Below are positions 36,371-49,619 of a DNA stretch of 64,000 nt, piece by piece; the first letter of the stretch is position 1; each line of letters starts with the position of its first letter. Origin of the DNA: Ceratotherium simum simum (Eukaryota > Chordata > Mammalia > Perissodactyla > Rhinocerotidae); contig NW_004454210.1 in NCBI RefSeq assembly GCF_000283155.1, positions 1,098,564-1,162,563 on the forward strand, given 5' to 3'. The position numbers and the translations under genes were made by a program. A model generated the notes under the pieces. The model had not been told where the DNA came from. It did not search any database and was given only the letters and a program-made list of their open reading frames with translations.

Positions 36371-38709
36371 GTGGGGACACAGCTAGATCCACTGAATTGG
36401 AATCTAGGGTGAAGGAGGACCAATGGGAGAGTGATTTTTTTTAAACTCCTCTGTTTAATTCTGTGATTCTGACACAGGCCAGCCCCACCCACTTCTACAA
36501 TACATACATGCTTTCCTTTAGGGATTCCAAGCAGGGTTTGAACCCTACATAGGGATGCCTGGGCTGGGTGGGGTCAGCTGGAGGGTGGGCCTGAGAGGTG
36601 GATCCCCAAAGGGAAAAAGGAACTTCCTTCTCCCTCCTTTCCTCCTTTCCCCCAACCCCTCCCTGAAAACCCAAGTGCAGGGCTCTCCCAGCTCACACTA
36701 AGGGCAGCTAGGGCTGAGGGAGAGTGCATGAGGACTAGGTGGGGGAGTCTTGCTGGGAAGTAACAATGATTCCGGGGTGGGAATGGGGAGCTGGGCTCTA
36801 CTTCAAAAGTCTGAGGGAACGTCCAGCACTCGGCCCTGCCTCCCAACACTGCGGGCAGAAGACCTCAGGATTGGGGCAGGGAGCAAGGAGAGCTCATTCT
36901 GTTCTCTCCTCTGCCATCCTTTAACCAGCCCCCGCTGGCCCCAGAGGCTCAGAGTGAATCCTCAGCTAACTTCCCTGCAAGCTGCCTAGTGGCTTTGAGT
37001 CCACTCCTCTCCTCCTCTATACCCCAGATCACTGACAGGTGCCATGGGGCCTGGAGAGCTGTCCCCCCATGGGTCTCCACTCCAGCGACTGGAAGTGCTC
37101 TTCGCCCACCTCCCTGTCACCACACGGGCCCCCAATGGTGAGTGAGCACGGCTGGGCGCTATGGGCGTATTCACACAGGGGTGTGCACACGTGCTACGTG
37201 AGTGGGAATTACTGCATACACATGCTAGTAGAGGATGCCGTGTTCTGTGGGGAAAGACCACATTCTGCGAGGAGAGGCTGTGGGTGAAGCAGGCCAGAAG
37301 GCAGTCTCCCAGAGCCCAGCTCCCGAGGCTAGACGTGGGAAGATGCTAGGGTGAAGCATGTCCCCAAGGAGTGGTTCTGAGTGGGGAGGCAGGAGCACTG
37401 GGCTCCTCCAGGCTTGGCTAACAGTAGACACAAGCCCCAGCCTGCACTGTAATCACAGGACGAAGGACAGGAATTGGGGAGTGGGGAGGAAGCTCCTGAC
37501 CAGCCTAGTCCCAGCTGGTCTTGCTCATGGCCAGAGGTGCTGGAGCTCCCTGGGGTGCGCCTGGAATATTCTCCTCACTCCCCTGCTCCTCACAGACCAG
37601 CTGCTGCCCTCTAGCTCGGGGGTATTAAACACAAAACCAAAAACTATCCGGCTCGATCACACCAAAGACAAAGGGAAAACTTGTTTGCCTTTTGGCTAAT
37701 CTGAGGCCCTGCCCACCCGGCAGCTGGGCTCTGGGCATGTGCAGGCATGCATTGTGTGTTGCTTACGTGTGCTTGTGTGTGTGGTGGCCAAGGCCAGGCC
37801 ATGCACTCTGGGAACACAGATGGTTAGCCCCTGGAGGCTGGCAAGAAAGTCTCCCTGCTCCGGTCCCAGGCCTGGGGAGGCCAAGTCCAGGCCAAGGAGT
37901 AAGGCCTAGGAAATCCCTGTGGCCAGAGCCCATGGGTCACTAAGGAGGCCTTGCGGCTGGCCAGGGAGAGTGATCCTGGGGGCCCCTGAGAGTCAGAATC
38001 CTTGCATACAGGGAGAAAGAGAGACAGATCTAGGGTCATTTCCAAGGCTCTTAAATCCCTGGGCTCAGAGAGGACAAGTGTCAGGCGTAGGAGGGCCTCG
38101 CCACCTCGTGGGCACATGTGGTACTCCTTACTGAGTCCTGGGCAACCAGCCCAGTGGGGAGAGAGGGAGACAACCCCATGGGACATCCACTAGTGTTGTG
38201 CTGGTGCTGACCACCCTCACACTCCCATAGGAGCAAGGGGTTGGGTGAGGAAATCCGCCCAATGGCCACCAGACAGAAGGGGCAGTCCAGGCTGGCCCGG
38301 CCCCACATGCAGAGGCCAACCTGATGCCATCAGATGCAGCCTGACCACCTGCGAAACACCTTGGATAAAGGTTTGCAGGAAGGAAATTTAGAGCTCATCT
38401 GTTCTAAGGAAACTGAAGCCTGGAGGGGGAGAGGGGCCCTGCCCAAGACCCCACAGCATCTCCATCACAGAGGGAAGTGGGACTGGGGGTTCCTGCTCCA
38501 AGGCTCATGCATTTTCCTGTGGGTCCGGTGAGCCCAGGACAAGCTGTCCAGACTGAACCCCAGCCCCACTGAGGCCCAGAATAGGGGCAGTGCAGTGAGA
38601 GTTCTTGCCACAGGTCAGCAAGGGAGAGGGCATCCGGGACATGTGGAGGAGATGAGGCTGCAAGTGGGGCTCCAGATGATCTGGATCTTGATATTACAAG
38701 GCAATAAAA

Positions 38710-38920
38710 AATATTAGCCTTTATGGGGCACTTACTGCAATGCTAGCACTGTGCTAAACATTTACAAATATTAGGTCATTTAATACTCACAGTGACCCTT
38801 CGAGGGAAGCACCATTATAAACCTCATTTTTCAGATAACGAAACAGAAGCTCAGAGAAGAGAAGCAACTTGCTCTGGGTACCAGCTGGTAAGTGTCAGAG
38901 CAGGGATCTGAGTACAGTGA
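38710..38920 (-). mobile_element. MIR SINE
   Basis: 'gcactgtgctaaacatttac', 'ggtcatttaatactcacagt' and 'gctcagagaagagaagcaac' are reversed MIR blocks in order. Confidence 0.88.
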
Positions 38921-39839
38921 TTTTGACTCCAGTGAGGGCAAAGGCTCGCTGGGTGAAGAAAGAGAGTTGCTCTCTCCCTCCTAGGGACCCTAGCAGGGCA
39001 CTGCCAGCTCTGGCCCAGGGCCTGCCTCCAGCAACAGGAGCTGCCACGGGTTCTCCAGGAGGCACGGCCTCGGTGCGCCCTCTGCTGTGCACAAGAAGGA
39101 ACGAAGAGAGTACTCTCCTGCACGATCAGAGGCAGAGCTGAGTCCTGGAGACGGCTGGCAGGGACCATGGTCTCTCCTCCCAAATAAGGGCCAGGGGCGA
39201 GGGGCTGGCTGAAGACCACCACCACTGTGGGGCTCACAGGCTGGCCCAAATCACCGACCTACAGGATAGGTTTGGTCACAACCCTCGTTTCTCAGGGCTT
39301 CCCTCTCTTGGTATCTTGCCTACCTCCCACAAAGGCATGTTGGTCCTAAGCCCACCCCACTGAGGACCAGGACCACGGACCAGATGGACAATAACAGGAG
39401 GGCCCACGACAGGCCCCCTGAGGAGCTGAGATTCATTCAGAGCATTGCCATGTGAGCAAAGGGCAGAAGTGGGAATTCAAGAGGGCCAGGGAAAGGACCC
39501 CTCCCTGAGGGCCAGGGAGGCTGTGAGTCAGGCCCTGAAGGCTGTATTCCCTTTACATAGGTCAAGGGTAAGGAAAGGGTAGTAAAGACTGGGGTCAGTA
39601 TAGCCAAAGCACAAACGTCCATCTTGGCCAACTCTGTTTGAACCTGGGCTTCCACTGGAAGGGGAGAAGTGGCAGTGAGAGCCTCTTCAGTGAGAAGAGG
39701 CAGACAGCCCCAAAACAACTCCCCAGAAAATAAGGGCAGCACCCCACATTTGGGTTAACTGCTTCAGGAACACCCCTGGGCCTAGCGAACCAGGGAGTTA
39801 GTCATGGGCCCTGTATCAGAGGAAAAAGCAGGCGTTAAT

Positions 39840-40429
39840 AAAAGACAATCCACATTTTATTTGTATCTGCCTTTGACATGTACATGAACAGATGGTAGAT
39901 TCCGGAGGGAGGAGGCATCAGAATGAGGACATGAGGTTCAATAGCAAGTCCTGCTACCCTGAGCAAGGGGCATCCCTGTGGTCCAGAACTTGCACTGTTC
40001 TCCCTCCCCTCCAGGCTGTCTGTGAATCTACACGGGCCTTTCCATTTGACACCAGCTCACCCTCCCTGTCCCCATGGACTGGTCATAGGCATGAGACCCA
40101 ACCTCTCTCCAGTGTTTCAGCTTCCTGTCCTGCTTTTCTCATCTCTAAAATTCTATTCCTGGAGAGAGAGAACACCAACACCCATGACTGCTCTCTCCCA
40201 AACCTACTCTTAACTCAGGGTGGTCAACACAAACTCCTAAGAACCAGGAACTCCAGCGACCCGATGCCCTCACAGCTGGCTGGATCTGAGGGCAGGACAG
40301 CAGGCATGAGTGCTTATCTGTGTAAGGCAGGGCTGGCGGCGCCACTGTGACAGGATATGGGGAGGCACAGGGCTCCTGGGTGTGCCTGAAAGAGGGGGAG
40401 GAAAGCCCCAGGAAGCCAAGGACATGGGC
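39840..40429 (-). other. SPR: SPR 3' untranslated region
   Basis: This is non-coding sequence between the SPR stop codon (40432-40430) and the first AATAAA signal downstream. A length of about 590 nt is in the usual range. The end point depends on the poly(A) signal at 39856-39861; no other AATAAA is seen on this strand between. Confidence 0.7.
39856..39861 (-). terminator. SPR: SPR polyadenylation signal AATAAA
   Basis: On the minus strand GATACAAATAAAATGTGG carries a canonical AATAAA about 570 nt after the stop codon, with a T-rich stretch (CTTTTATTAACG, TTTTTCC) about 10-40 nt beyond it as expected for a cleavage site. Confidence 0.75.
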
Positions 40430-40744
<315 letters not shown>

Positions 40745-41099
40745 TCAGGGTCACCAAAGGCTCCACTCTGTCACTACTGAGATCCAGACTCAAATTCCAA
40801 TGCCACTGAACATGGTCCCTCCAGACCACAATGTCTACAACCAAGCTTATCATCTCCTGTCCAACCAGGACCTCCTCCTGACCTTCCCATTTCTATTAAT
40901 GAAGTACTCTCCTCCCAGACTCAAAACCTCCATCACCTCCTCCTCCCTCCCCCCTCTGCCCCACTGCCAACCAGTCACTGGGTAGGACCCTTCTGCTTCT
41001 ACACACCCCGACATTCAGGCCCTTTATACAACCCTGCTTCTCTGCCTGCTTCAACTCCACCTGTAGCCCTCTGCTAAATTCATCTGACTAAAACATCAC

Positions 41100-42455
41100 T
41101 GGGGGCAGCAAAATGGTGGTATAGGAATTTCTAGCACTTTTCCTCTCAAAGGACCATCAATTTGAACAACTAACTGAGTATGAAATTACTTTCACAAGAG
41201 CCAAGGACACATTGAGGAGGGTAGGAAAAATAGATTCATACTACCCCTATGACCCCTACTCCCTCAAGCCCAGGCAGCCCAGCATGGAGAGACACACACT
41301 CCCTGTGGGAGTGAGCACCTGATTTCACTGGGGACCCAAGCCAGCCCACCCCAGCACCAGACCAACTCCCATGGCCCTAGGTGGCTCCCTGTGAGCTCCC
41401 ATGAACCCAGGCCCCCAGCTCACCCCAATGTCTGCCAGCTCCAGCAGTCTCAGCAGCCCAAAGCAGTTCCCACAGCCCTAGGCAGCTTCCTCAGCTCCAG
41501 GGTCCCTGAAAACCCAGGCCTCTGATCCATTCCAGTACCAGCTGGCTCCCATGGTCTTGGCGGCTCCATGGCACCAGGCTCCTGGCAGGCTCCCACCATC
41601 CCAGGCTCCCAGCCAGGCCCAGTGCCAGGCTGACTTCATGGACCCAGGCTTTGGATCCACTCCAGAAACAGGCTGTCCAGGGACTCCAGCAGCAAGCCCG
41701 CCATGGGCATCACCAGATGGCCCACCCAGAATCACTGGATGGGTTGACTGATAAAGGACTTTGCCTACCAAAGTCAGTCTATAAAGACTGGAAGAGGTAC
41801 CTCCTTCCTCAAATGCACAGACACCAATGCAAGGCCACAAGGATCATGAATAATCAAGGAAACATGACACCACCAAAGGAAACTATTAAAACTCCAATGA
41901 CTAACCCTCAAGAAACGAAATCTATGAACTGTCTGACAAAGAATTCAGAATACTCCTCTTAAAGAAATATAGAGAACTTGAAGAAAACAGAGAAACCTAA
42001 ATGAAATTAGGAAAACAATGCATGAACAAAATGAGAAGTTCGACAAAGAAATAGAAACTATTTTAAAAAACAAAATGAAATTCTAGAATTGAAGAATACA
42101 ATGACTGAACTGAAGAACAGAGAGATCAACAGCAGGCTCAACAAAGCAGAAGAAAAAATTAGTGAACTAGAAGACAGGTCATTTGAAATCATCCAGTCAG
42201 TGGAGCAAAACGAAAAAGAGTGAAGAAAACCTACATTAATTAGGGGATACCATTAAAAGAAACAATTATGCATTATTGAAGTCCCAGAGGGGAAAAGGAG
42301 CAGAAAGCTTATTTAAAGAAATAATGGCCGAGAACTTCCCAAATCTAGGGAGAGATTTGTACATCTAAGTTAATGAAACTAATAAGTCACTCCAAAACTT
42401 CAACCCAAAATGATCTTCTCCAAGACACCAAGACTAGATGGTTTCACTGGTGAAA
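41100..42455 (+). mobile_element. L1 5' region and ORF1-like fragment, plus strand
   Basis: The copy starts near 'ggggcagcaaaatggtggta', an L1 5' UTR start pattern. It passes through the A-rich ORF1 coiled-coil region ('gaaaattagtgaactagaag' type words at 42100-42200) and reaches 'gactagatggtttcactggt' at 42430, which belongs to ORF2 reverse-transcriptase sequence. Much of ORF1 and ORF2 between them is deleted. It stops abruptly where minus-strand L1 sequence begins. Confidence 0.8.
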
Positions 42456-44055
42456 TGTGTCTGTTTTTATGCCAACACCATACTGTTTTGATTACTATAG
42501 ATTTGTGATATAGTTTGAAGTCAGGGAGCCTGATGCTTCCAGCTCTGTTCTTCTTTCTCAAGATTGCTTTGGCTATTCACGGTCTTTTCTGGTTCCACAC
42601 AAATTTTAGGATTGTTTGTTCTACTTCTGTGAAAAATGCCATTGGAATTTTGATACAGATTGTATTGAACCTGTAGATTGCTTTGGATAGTATGGACATT
42701 TTAACAATATTAATTCTTCCAACCCATGAGAATGGAATAGCTTTCCATTTATTTGTGTCTTCTTCAATTTCTTGCATCAATGTCTTGTAGTCTTCAGTGT
42801 ACAGGTCTTTCAGCTCTTTGGTTAAATTTATTCCTAGGTATTTCTTTTGATGTAATTCTAAATGGGACTGTTTTCTTAATTTCTTTTTGATAGCTCATTA
42901 TTAATGTAGAAGAAATGAAAATGATTTTTGTATATTGATTTTGCAACTTTACTGAATTCATTTATTATTTCCAACAGTTTTTTGGTGGAGTCTTTAGGGT
43001 TTCCTATATATAATATCATGTTATCTGCAAATAGAGACAGTTTTACCTCTTCCCTTTCCAATCTGGATGACTTTTCTTTCTTTTTCTTGCCTAATTGCTC
43101 TGGCTAGGACTTCCAATACTACATTGAATAAAAGTGGTGAGAGTGGGCATCCTTGTCTTGTTCCTCATCTTAGAGGAAAATTTTTCAAGCTTTTCACCAT
43201 TGAATATGATGTTAGCTGTGGGCTTGCCATATACGGCCTTTGTTATGTCGAGGTACATTCCCTCTATACCCACTTTGTTGAGTTTTTTTTTTTAACCATA
43301 AATGGATGTGGAATTTTGTCAAATGTTTTTTTTGCATCTATTGAAATGATCATATAATTTTTATTCTTCACTTTGTTAATGTGGTGTATTGCATTGATTG
43401 ATTTGCAGATGTTGAACCATCCTTGCACCCCTGGAATAAATCCCACTAGATCATGGTGTATGATCCTTTTTGTTTAAGAAAGCAGGCTTGATCTTGCTGT
43501 CACAACCATGGTGCATACTCCAGGATAAAGATAATACATGTGTGCTGATATTACTGTTTCTTCATATCAATGCCTGGCAGCGACGGAGTCTGCAGACCTG
43601 TGGTTCCTTAAGCCTTGCACTTAATTGTTCATCTTGGTAAAGCCTGGTAGTGGCTGCAAACAAAATTTCTTTCTACCACTTGGGAAGTGACCACTTTTAT
43701 TGGCAGATATAATTTTGAGGGGTCAACAAATTTCTTAAAACTAAGCTTGGAGTGCATCTTGGAGAGGCAGAAGGCAGCTGGGCCCACTTCACCCAGGGAC
43801 CAGCCACCACGGTGCTCCAGTTCAGTCGTGCTGACCCAGACACTGGCAGCCACCATTAGATTCCCTCCTCCAGCCTACTGTATGATCCTTTTAATGTATT
43901 GTTGAACTTGGTTTGCTAATAATTTTGTTGAGGACTTATGCATCTATGTTCATCAAGGATTTGGCCTGTAATTTTCTTTCCTTGCAGTGTCCTTGTCTGG
44001 TTTTGTTATCAGGGACATGCTGGCCTCATAAAATAAGTTTGGAGAGTTTTCCCAC
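42456..44055 (-). mobile_element. L1 ORF2 fragment, minus strand, broken
   Basis: Reverse-strand ORF2 reads in several frames from about 44055 down to 42456. It includes [13 protein letters not shown] (near 43310), the reverse-transcriptase word [19 protein letters not shown] (near 43030) and, further on, [20 protein letters not shown] (near 42720). The catalytic FADD block reads FADN here. Stops and frameshifts are frequent, so it is dead. The copy is interrupted at 43471-43878 by a later insert, and it meets the plus-strand L1 fragment head to head at about 42455. Confidence 0.88.
43457..43892 (-). mobile_element. 408-bp retroinsert of unknown identity with 14-bp target-site duplication
   Basis: The 14-mer TGTATGATCCTTTT flanks 43471-43878 on both sides (43457-43470 and 43879-43892). 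On the minus strand the target is TT/AAAAGG, a perfect L1 endonuclease site. L1 sequence continues seamlessly across the site once one copy is removed. The insert, sense on the minus strand, begins GTAGGCTGGAGG, holds a 75-codon open frame (43856-43629, MVAASVWVSTTELEH...) and an AATAAA at about 43700, and ends in TTCTTAAACA with almost no poly(A) tail. I do not recognise the protein or a SINE/LTR family. It could be a processed pseudogene copy of a small mRNA or a retroposed repeat transcript. Confidence 0.8.
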
Positions 44056-44699
44056 CTTTACACGCATTTACCAGGAGTGCCTTCCATCTGCTGATATGGA
44101 AGCAGCCCTCAAGGTCAATGTCCTGTTCAGCTACCTCCAATAAAGCCATCTCTGGTCACCCCACCAGAAGAGAATTACTCCCTTCTTGATCTCTTACAGG
44201 TACTTTCTATTCTTCATAGGAACCACAGCACCCCAGAATTTGGAGTTAAGGAGCCTCAGGGGCAGAAAATTAAGGAATCTCAGGGTTGGAAGGAGAGTCA
44301 TCCTCCTGATCCTTGTATGTCTTTCAACCGTCTGTGCATCCCTGCTAAGTGGAGACTTGTTACCTTTCTAAACAGCCCATTCCTTCTTTGGACACCTGTT
44401 AGAACATTCTTCCAGAGACTGAAATGAAAACCCAACTGGTCTCAGCCTTCATTCAGGCCCTGGGAGCCTTGAAAAAAGTTCAACTTCCTCATAATGCCTA
44501 GGGCAGCCCCCTGAGATCTAAGCCAGTCACATGGCATTCTAGAGTCTGACCGTGGCTGTGGTTTTCATTTGTTAACTGTTGATTGAGTTGATTCCTAGGC
44601 TGAGCTCAGAGTAGGTGCTGAGTTGAATGCTGGCTGCAAAAATAACTGTGCATGTGTTAGGGAGGGAGGATTGGGTACTGGAGAGCGTAAGGAAATAGA

Positions 44700-44800
44700 A
44701 ATGGCACTGATCATGAACTTGGAGGCAGGGTTGGATCCTGCTCTGCCACGTCTGGCCTTTAGTCAGGTCACTCTACCTCTTTACCCACAGGGTTTCAAGG
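44700..44800 (+). mobile_element. MIR SINE fragment
   Basis: 'ggcagggttggatcctgctc' followed by 'tagtcaggtcactctacctc' matches the MIR middle. Confidence 0.65.
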
Positions 44801-45084
44801 AGAATAGACTATTGGATCTCCATCTAAGTTGCTCAGACCTTTTACAACAGCTATGTCACCACCTTCTAATTCCAGCAAACTCAAGCCTAGACTAGAAGCC
44901 TCACTTTTAAGAAAGGGGCACAGTGGCATCATGGTAGGGTGGTGAGAACCAGAGCAAGTGTCACAAGACCCCCTACCCTTTTCGTGAGGACAGGGGCCCT
45001 ATCTTATTTATCCCAGCATCCCCCTAGTGTTCCAGCACAGTTCAGCCTGGATAGTCAGCATTCAACAATGTCTGCCTGCTCTTC

Positions 45085-45215
45085 ATTCATCTAACATTTA
45101 CTGCAGACTGACTCAGTGGAGCGCTTTGCTAGGTGCTGGGGACATACAGATGAACAGTGCACAGTCCCTGCCTTTAAAGCTTTCCTATCAAGAGAGAGAA
45201 GTAGAGAAACATACA
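45085..45215 (+). mobile_element. L2 LINE 3' end
   Basis: 'tcattcatctaacatttact', 'tttgctaggtgctggggaca' and 'acagtccctgcctttaaagc' are L2 3' blocks. Confidence 0.75.
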
Positions 45216-45264
45216 TATGAAGATAATACAATGCAATAAGTCCTATCTAACAATGAGAAGTGCT

Positions 45265-45400
45265 AACAATTAGATAGTACTTCACAGTTAATGATCATTT
45301 TCATATATATTATCTCATTCCATCCTCCAAACTGACCTATGAGACAGGTAGCATCTTCCCTGCTTCACATGAGGAAATGGGGCACAGGCCTGGAATTCAA
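45265..45400 (-). mobile_element. MIR SINE fragment
   Basis: 'attatctcattccatcctcc' followed by 'tatgagacaggtagcatctt' and 'cacatgaggaaatggggcac' is reversed MIR. Confidence 0.75.
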
Positions 45401-45539
45401 ACCCTAATTGTCTTTCAAACTCCAATATCTCAGACTTTCTGGCCCCATTCTCCAGTCTAGGCAGCTCCCCACTGTGCCCTGCAACTATGGCTCCCTGCCC
45501 CCATCAGCTCTAACTTCCTGGGAGCCTCTATTTCCCTTA

Positions 45540-45980
<441 letters not shown>

Positions 45981-46490
45981 TCACCCAGTGCAGGTGGGGC
46001 TTTCTCTTCCCCCAGCCCTCTCCAAATCCCTCCAAGCGCCACCCCCCCCCCCATCCCATCCGGATCTAGAGGCATCTCCCTAGTGCTTCTGAGGATGCCT
46101 CTCTCTTCCCCGCTTTGCAGACAGACACACCTGGGGAATCCACTTACCCCAAGTTGCAGAATGAGAAGAGGCACGCCCTACTCTGGGACTGGGGGAGAAC
46201 TCTGGGGGCCATTTGGAGAAGCGGGGGAATTGACTAGTGCTGGGAGACCCCATGCCCCGACTCAGGCCTCCGCCAGAGGGCGCCGAGAAGGCGATCGGGA
46301 AAGTTGACTGGCGTTTTGGAAAACCAGGCCTTGAAACCGGGAGGAGTTGGGGGGAGGGCACCAAGTCTTCCTCCACACCTCGCTGAAACAACTAAGACGT
46401 TCAGGCGTCTTTTCTGACTCTTAGGTCTTTCTGCCCTTTAAAGTTTCAAGCGGTGGGGGAAGTGAGAGGGAGGAACAGAAAGGGACGCTA

Positions 46491-47075
<585 letters not shown>

Positions 47076-47944
47076 CTAAACCCAAGGGGCCGGGAGGCGC
47101 GGCCTCCACGGGAAATCCTAGCTCAGTTCCGAGCGCGGCCTCCTTCTTCGCCCGGCACCACCGCAAGTTCAATCCCACGCTGGGACTCATTCTCCTCCCA
47201 AGTCCAGACCCAGCTTCCTTGCACAAGTGACCTTCTCCAGGTCACGCCATCTAGCTCCGTGCTGGCATCACTGTACGTGGCCAGCAAAAGCCCTGAATGG
47301 AGCGCATGCCAGTTTAGGGCTTGGGAAACTCGCCGCCCTGTGGGTAACAGGAGCTACCTCCTGGAGAATCGCAGTCGCTCCTCCAAGTGATGTAAAAACC
47401 TCTTCTCCCTTACTAGGCTCTGAGCAACTCGGTGCTCGCGCCGGTTCCTCTACCTCTCTGAGATTTCTGACTCCTCCCTCCATAAAGGTCTGTGTTCCCC
47501 AGGATTCTGCACCCACTCATGCTACACTCTTCCTAGTAGGCAATTCTGTCCACTCTCAGCTTCAAGTTTACGCAGATGATCACCTAAGTCTGAACTTCCA
47601 GGCTTGCGATTCAGAAAACCCACATTTCCGGGTTTTTTTCAAGGAGAGAGGGAAGATGGGAAAGTTGGCAGACAGCTACAAATTTCCTTACAAAGGAGTC
47701 TCTTCAGAATTTAGCAAGAGCGGTAAGTAACCTCTCATAACTCAGCCAAGCCCTCTCAGGGCTGTTCCCTCCCCTGGCGATGGACGGCAAAGTGGCCTTG
47801 TTAGGCTCCTGGAAAAAAATGTATTTTGCTTCCTTGTGCTGTGGGCTATCATTACCAACACCAAAACAATTTTGGGGGAAGCTTTTCTCTTGTCAACATA
47901 GGTGCCTTTACCACAAACATTTTGTGAAATGTACGGTTCAGACA

Positions 47945-48190
47945 TGGAACATATTCTTTTTTTTTTTTTTTTTTTAAAGATTTTATTTTATTTATTTCCC
48001 CCCCAAAGCCCCAGTAGATAGTTGTATGTCATAGCTGCACATCCTTCTAGTTGCTGTATGTGGGACTCGGCCTCAGGATGGACGGAGAAGTGGTGCCTCG
48101 GTGCGCACCCGGGATCCGAACCCGGGCCACCAGCTTCGGAGCGCGCGCACTTAACCACCAAGCCACGGGGCCGGCCCTGGAACATATTCT
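47945..48190 (-). mobile_element. ERE SINE with 13-bp target-site duplication, minus strand
   Basis: In reverse the copy reads GGGCCGGCCCCGTGGCTTGG, then a B-box-like GGGTTCGGATCCCGGGTGCG, 'atctactggggctttggggg' and a poly(A) tail of about 20. TGGAACATATTCT is repeated perfectly at 47945-47957 and 48178-48190. On the insertion strand the target reads TT/AGAATA, an L1-type cut. It lies about 1.1 kb upstream of SPR exon 1, antisense-neutral to the promoter. Confidence 0.95.
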
Positions 48191-49444
48191 AAGAACAAAT
48201 GAAACTTCAGAGAAACCTTAAACTTCATTTAGTAGATTTATTGTTAATATGCATAGTATTATTCTGAAACTATTTTATATAAAGTAGGACAAAGAAAATA
48301 ATTATGCTAATATTCTTAGGAGCCAAGATTTTCAGTATTAGAGAAAAGACACCAAGTATAAATTCAAGGAAGTTAAGGGAAGAGTCTGTAAAATTGAATT
48401 TGAATTGGAAGCCAAAAAATTGTAGAATTTATTGCAGTTACTTTCACTTTTATACAATAACACCAAAAACACGTTTTTCTCTTCCGGGTGCATTGGTTCT
48501 CCAATACCTATGACTAATCTTTCTAAGAGTTCTCTCATTAACAATGGCAGAGATTAAAGTGGGGTCCAGATCAAGTCTACAGTTGTGTTTTGTTTGGCCC
48601 CAGTAAGGCTTTTTTTTTTTTGATGTGACATTTCTAAAGTGGGAGATTTTCTAGCTTCTTTTGAATATTGGGAAGGTCTGGCAAGCTGGGTTCTGGTTGA
48701 GGTGAGCAGCAGTGCCTCTTGGGAGGGAGACTGGGGCTCCAGTTTGCCAAGACCCTCACCACTCACAGGTGTAGGCATTGGCGTCTCCTGCTCTTGATGC
48801 ATAGCTGCCTACTTACCCAGTGGTGATGGTCAAAACATTTAACAATCAGACCACTGTGCTGCATGACTGTGGAGAGGTGGGCCTGGGGAGAGGGAAGCAG
48901 GCATTTGATATGTTAACACAGGTAGGACTCTGTGTATATGTGTAAACCATTGAAGCTGCCCTGCTTTTCACTTATCTATTAATGATAGAAGGTAAAGATC
49001 TTAAATCTGATTGCTCCAAAGCTAAACTCTTTTTTACTGGCCCAATGGCCTACTCTTTAAACAACTTTTAGCAGCTTCTCCCTGCTCTCCAGGCCTTGAA
49101 AAACAGGTTGGTGAAAGCATAATGCATCCATTCCTTCACTTGACGTTTATTGAATTTCTACCATGTGCCAGGCTTTAAAGAAGGGTGAGAACAATGAAGG
49201 GATGGTTAAAAATCAGACCTCGCCTCTTCTAAAGCTGGCTGCTTTTAGGAGGAACCGTTTGGAAAAAAACCCCAAGAAGAGTGTGGTTTGCCTGGACTGG
49301 CTGAGAGCCTGGGAAATCCTTCCTTTCTGAGGAAGATGATTATCTGCCCCACACCTCCCACTAATGCCGGTCTTATTTTGAGTAATATTTCGGTAATTTA
49401 CAAGTAATATTTCAAGGGCAACACAGCCCATAGAATTCCTTTAA

Positions 49445-49602
49445 CTATAGCACAATAGTTCCCAAATTTGTCTGCACATTGGAGTCACTGAAGAACTTCA
49501 AAAACACTGATGCCTGTGTCCCACAGGCCTGGACTTGGAATTTTTAAAAGATCTTCAAATGATTCTAATGTGCAAACAAGTTTGGGAACTATTGCAATAG
49601 CA
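49445..49602. mobile_element. MER5A-like hAT-Charlie MITE, complete, with inverted ends and 8-bp duplication
   Basis: CAATAGTTCCCAAATTTGTC at 49453 and the reverse complement of the right end (CAATAGTTCCCAAACTTGTT, ending 49594) are near-perfect terminal inverted repeats. The flanks CTATAGCA and CAATAGCA match at seven of eight bases, the 8-bp duplication expected of hAT elements. The element is 142 bp. Confidence 0.85.
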
Positions 49603-49619
49603 ATTGGCAACAATATTGT

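Larger units (their letters stand above)
29190..39839. other. Repeat-poor intergenic region between SPR and EMX1
   Basis: This 10.6-kb stretch has far fewer interspersed repeats than the flanks: an L2 at 31203-31390, MIR relics at 32295-32500, 33020-33130 and 38710-38920, an L1M-like scrap near 32180-32300 and 32690-32770, and simple repeats at 33753-33785, 34002-34025 and 35697-35965. It carries several homeodomain-site-rich tracts listed separately. No open frame has a recognisable product. Absence of repeats beside a homeobox gene suggests regulatory constraint, which is inference. Confidence 0.6.
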
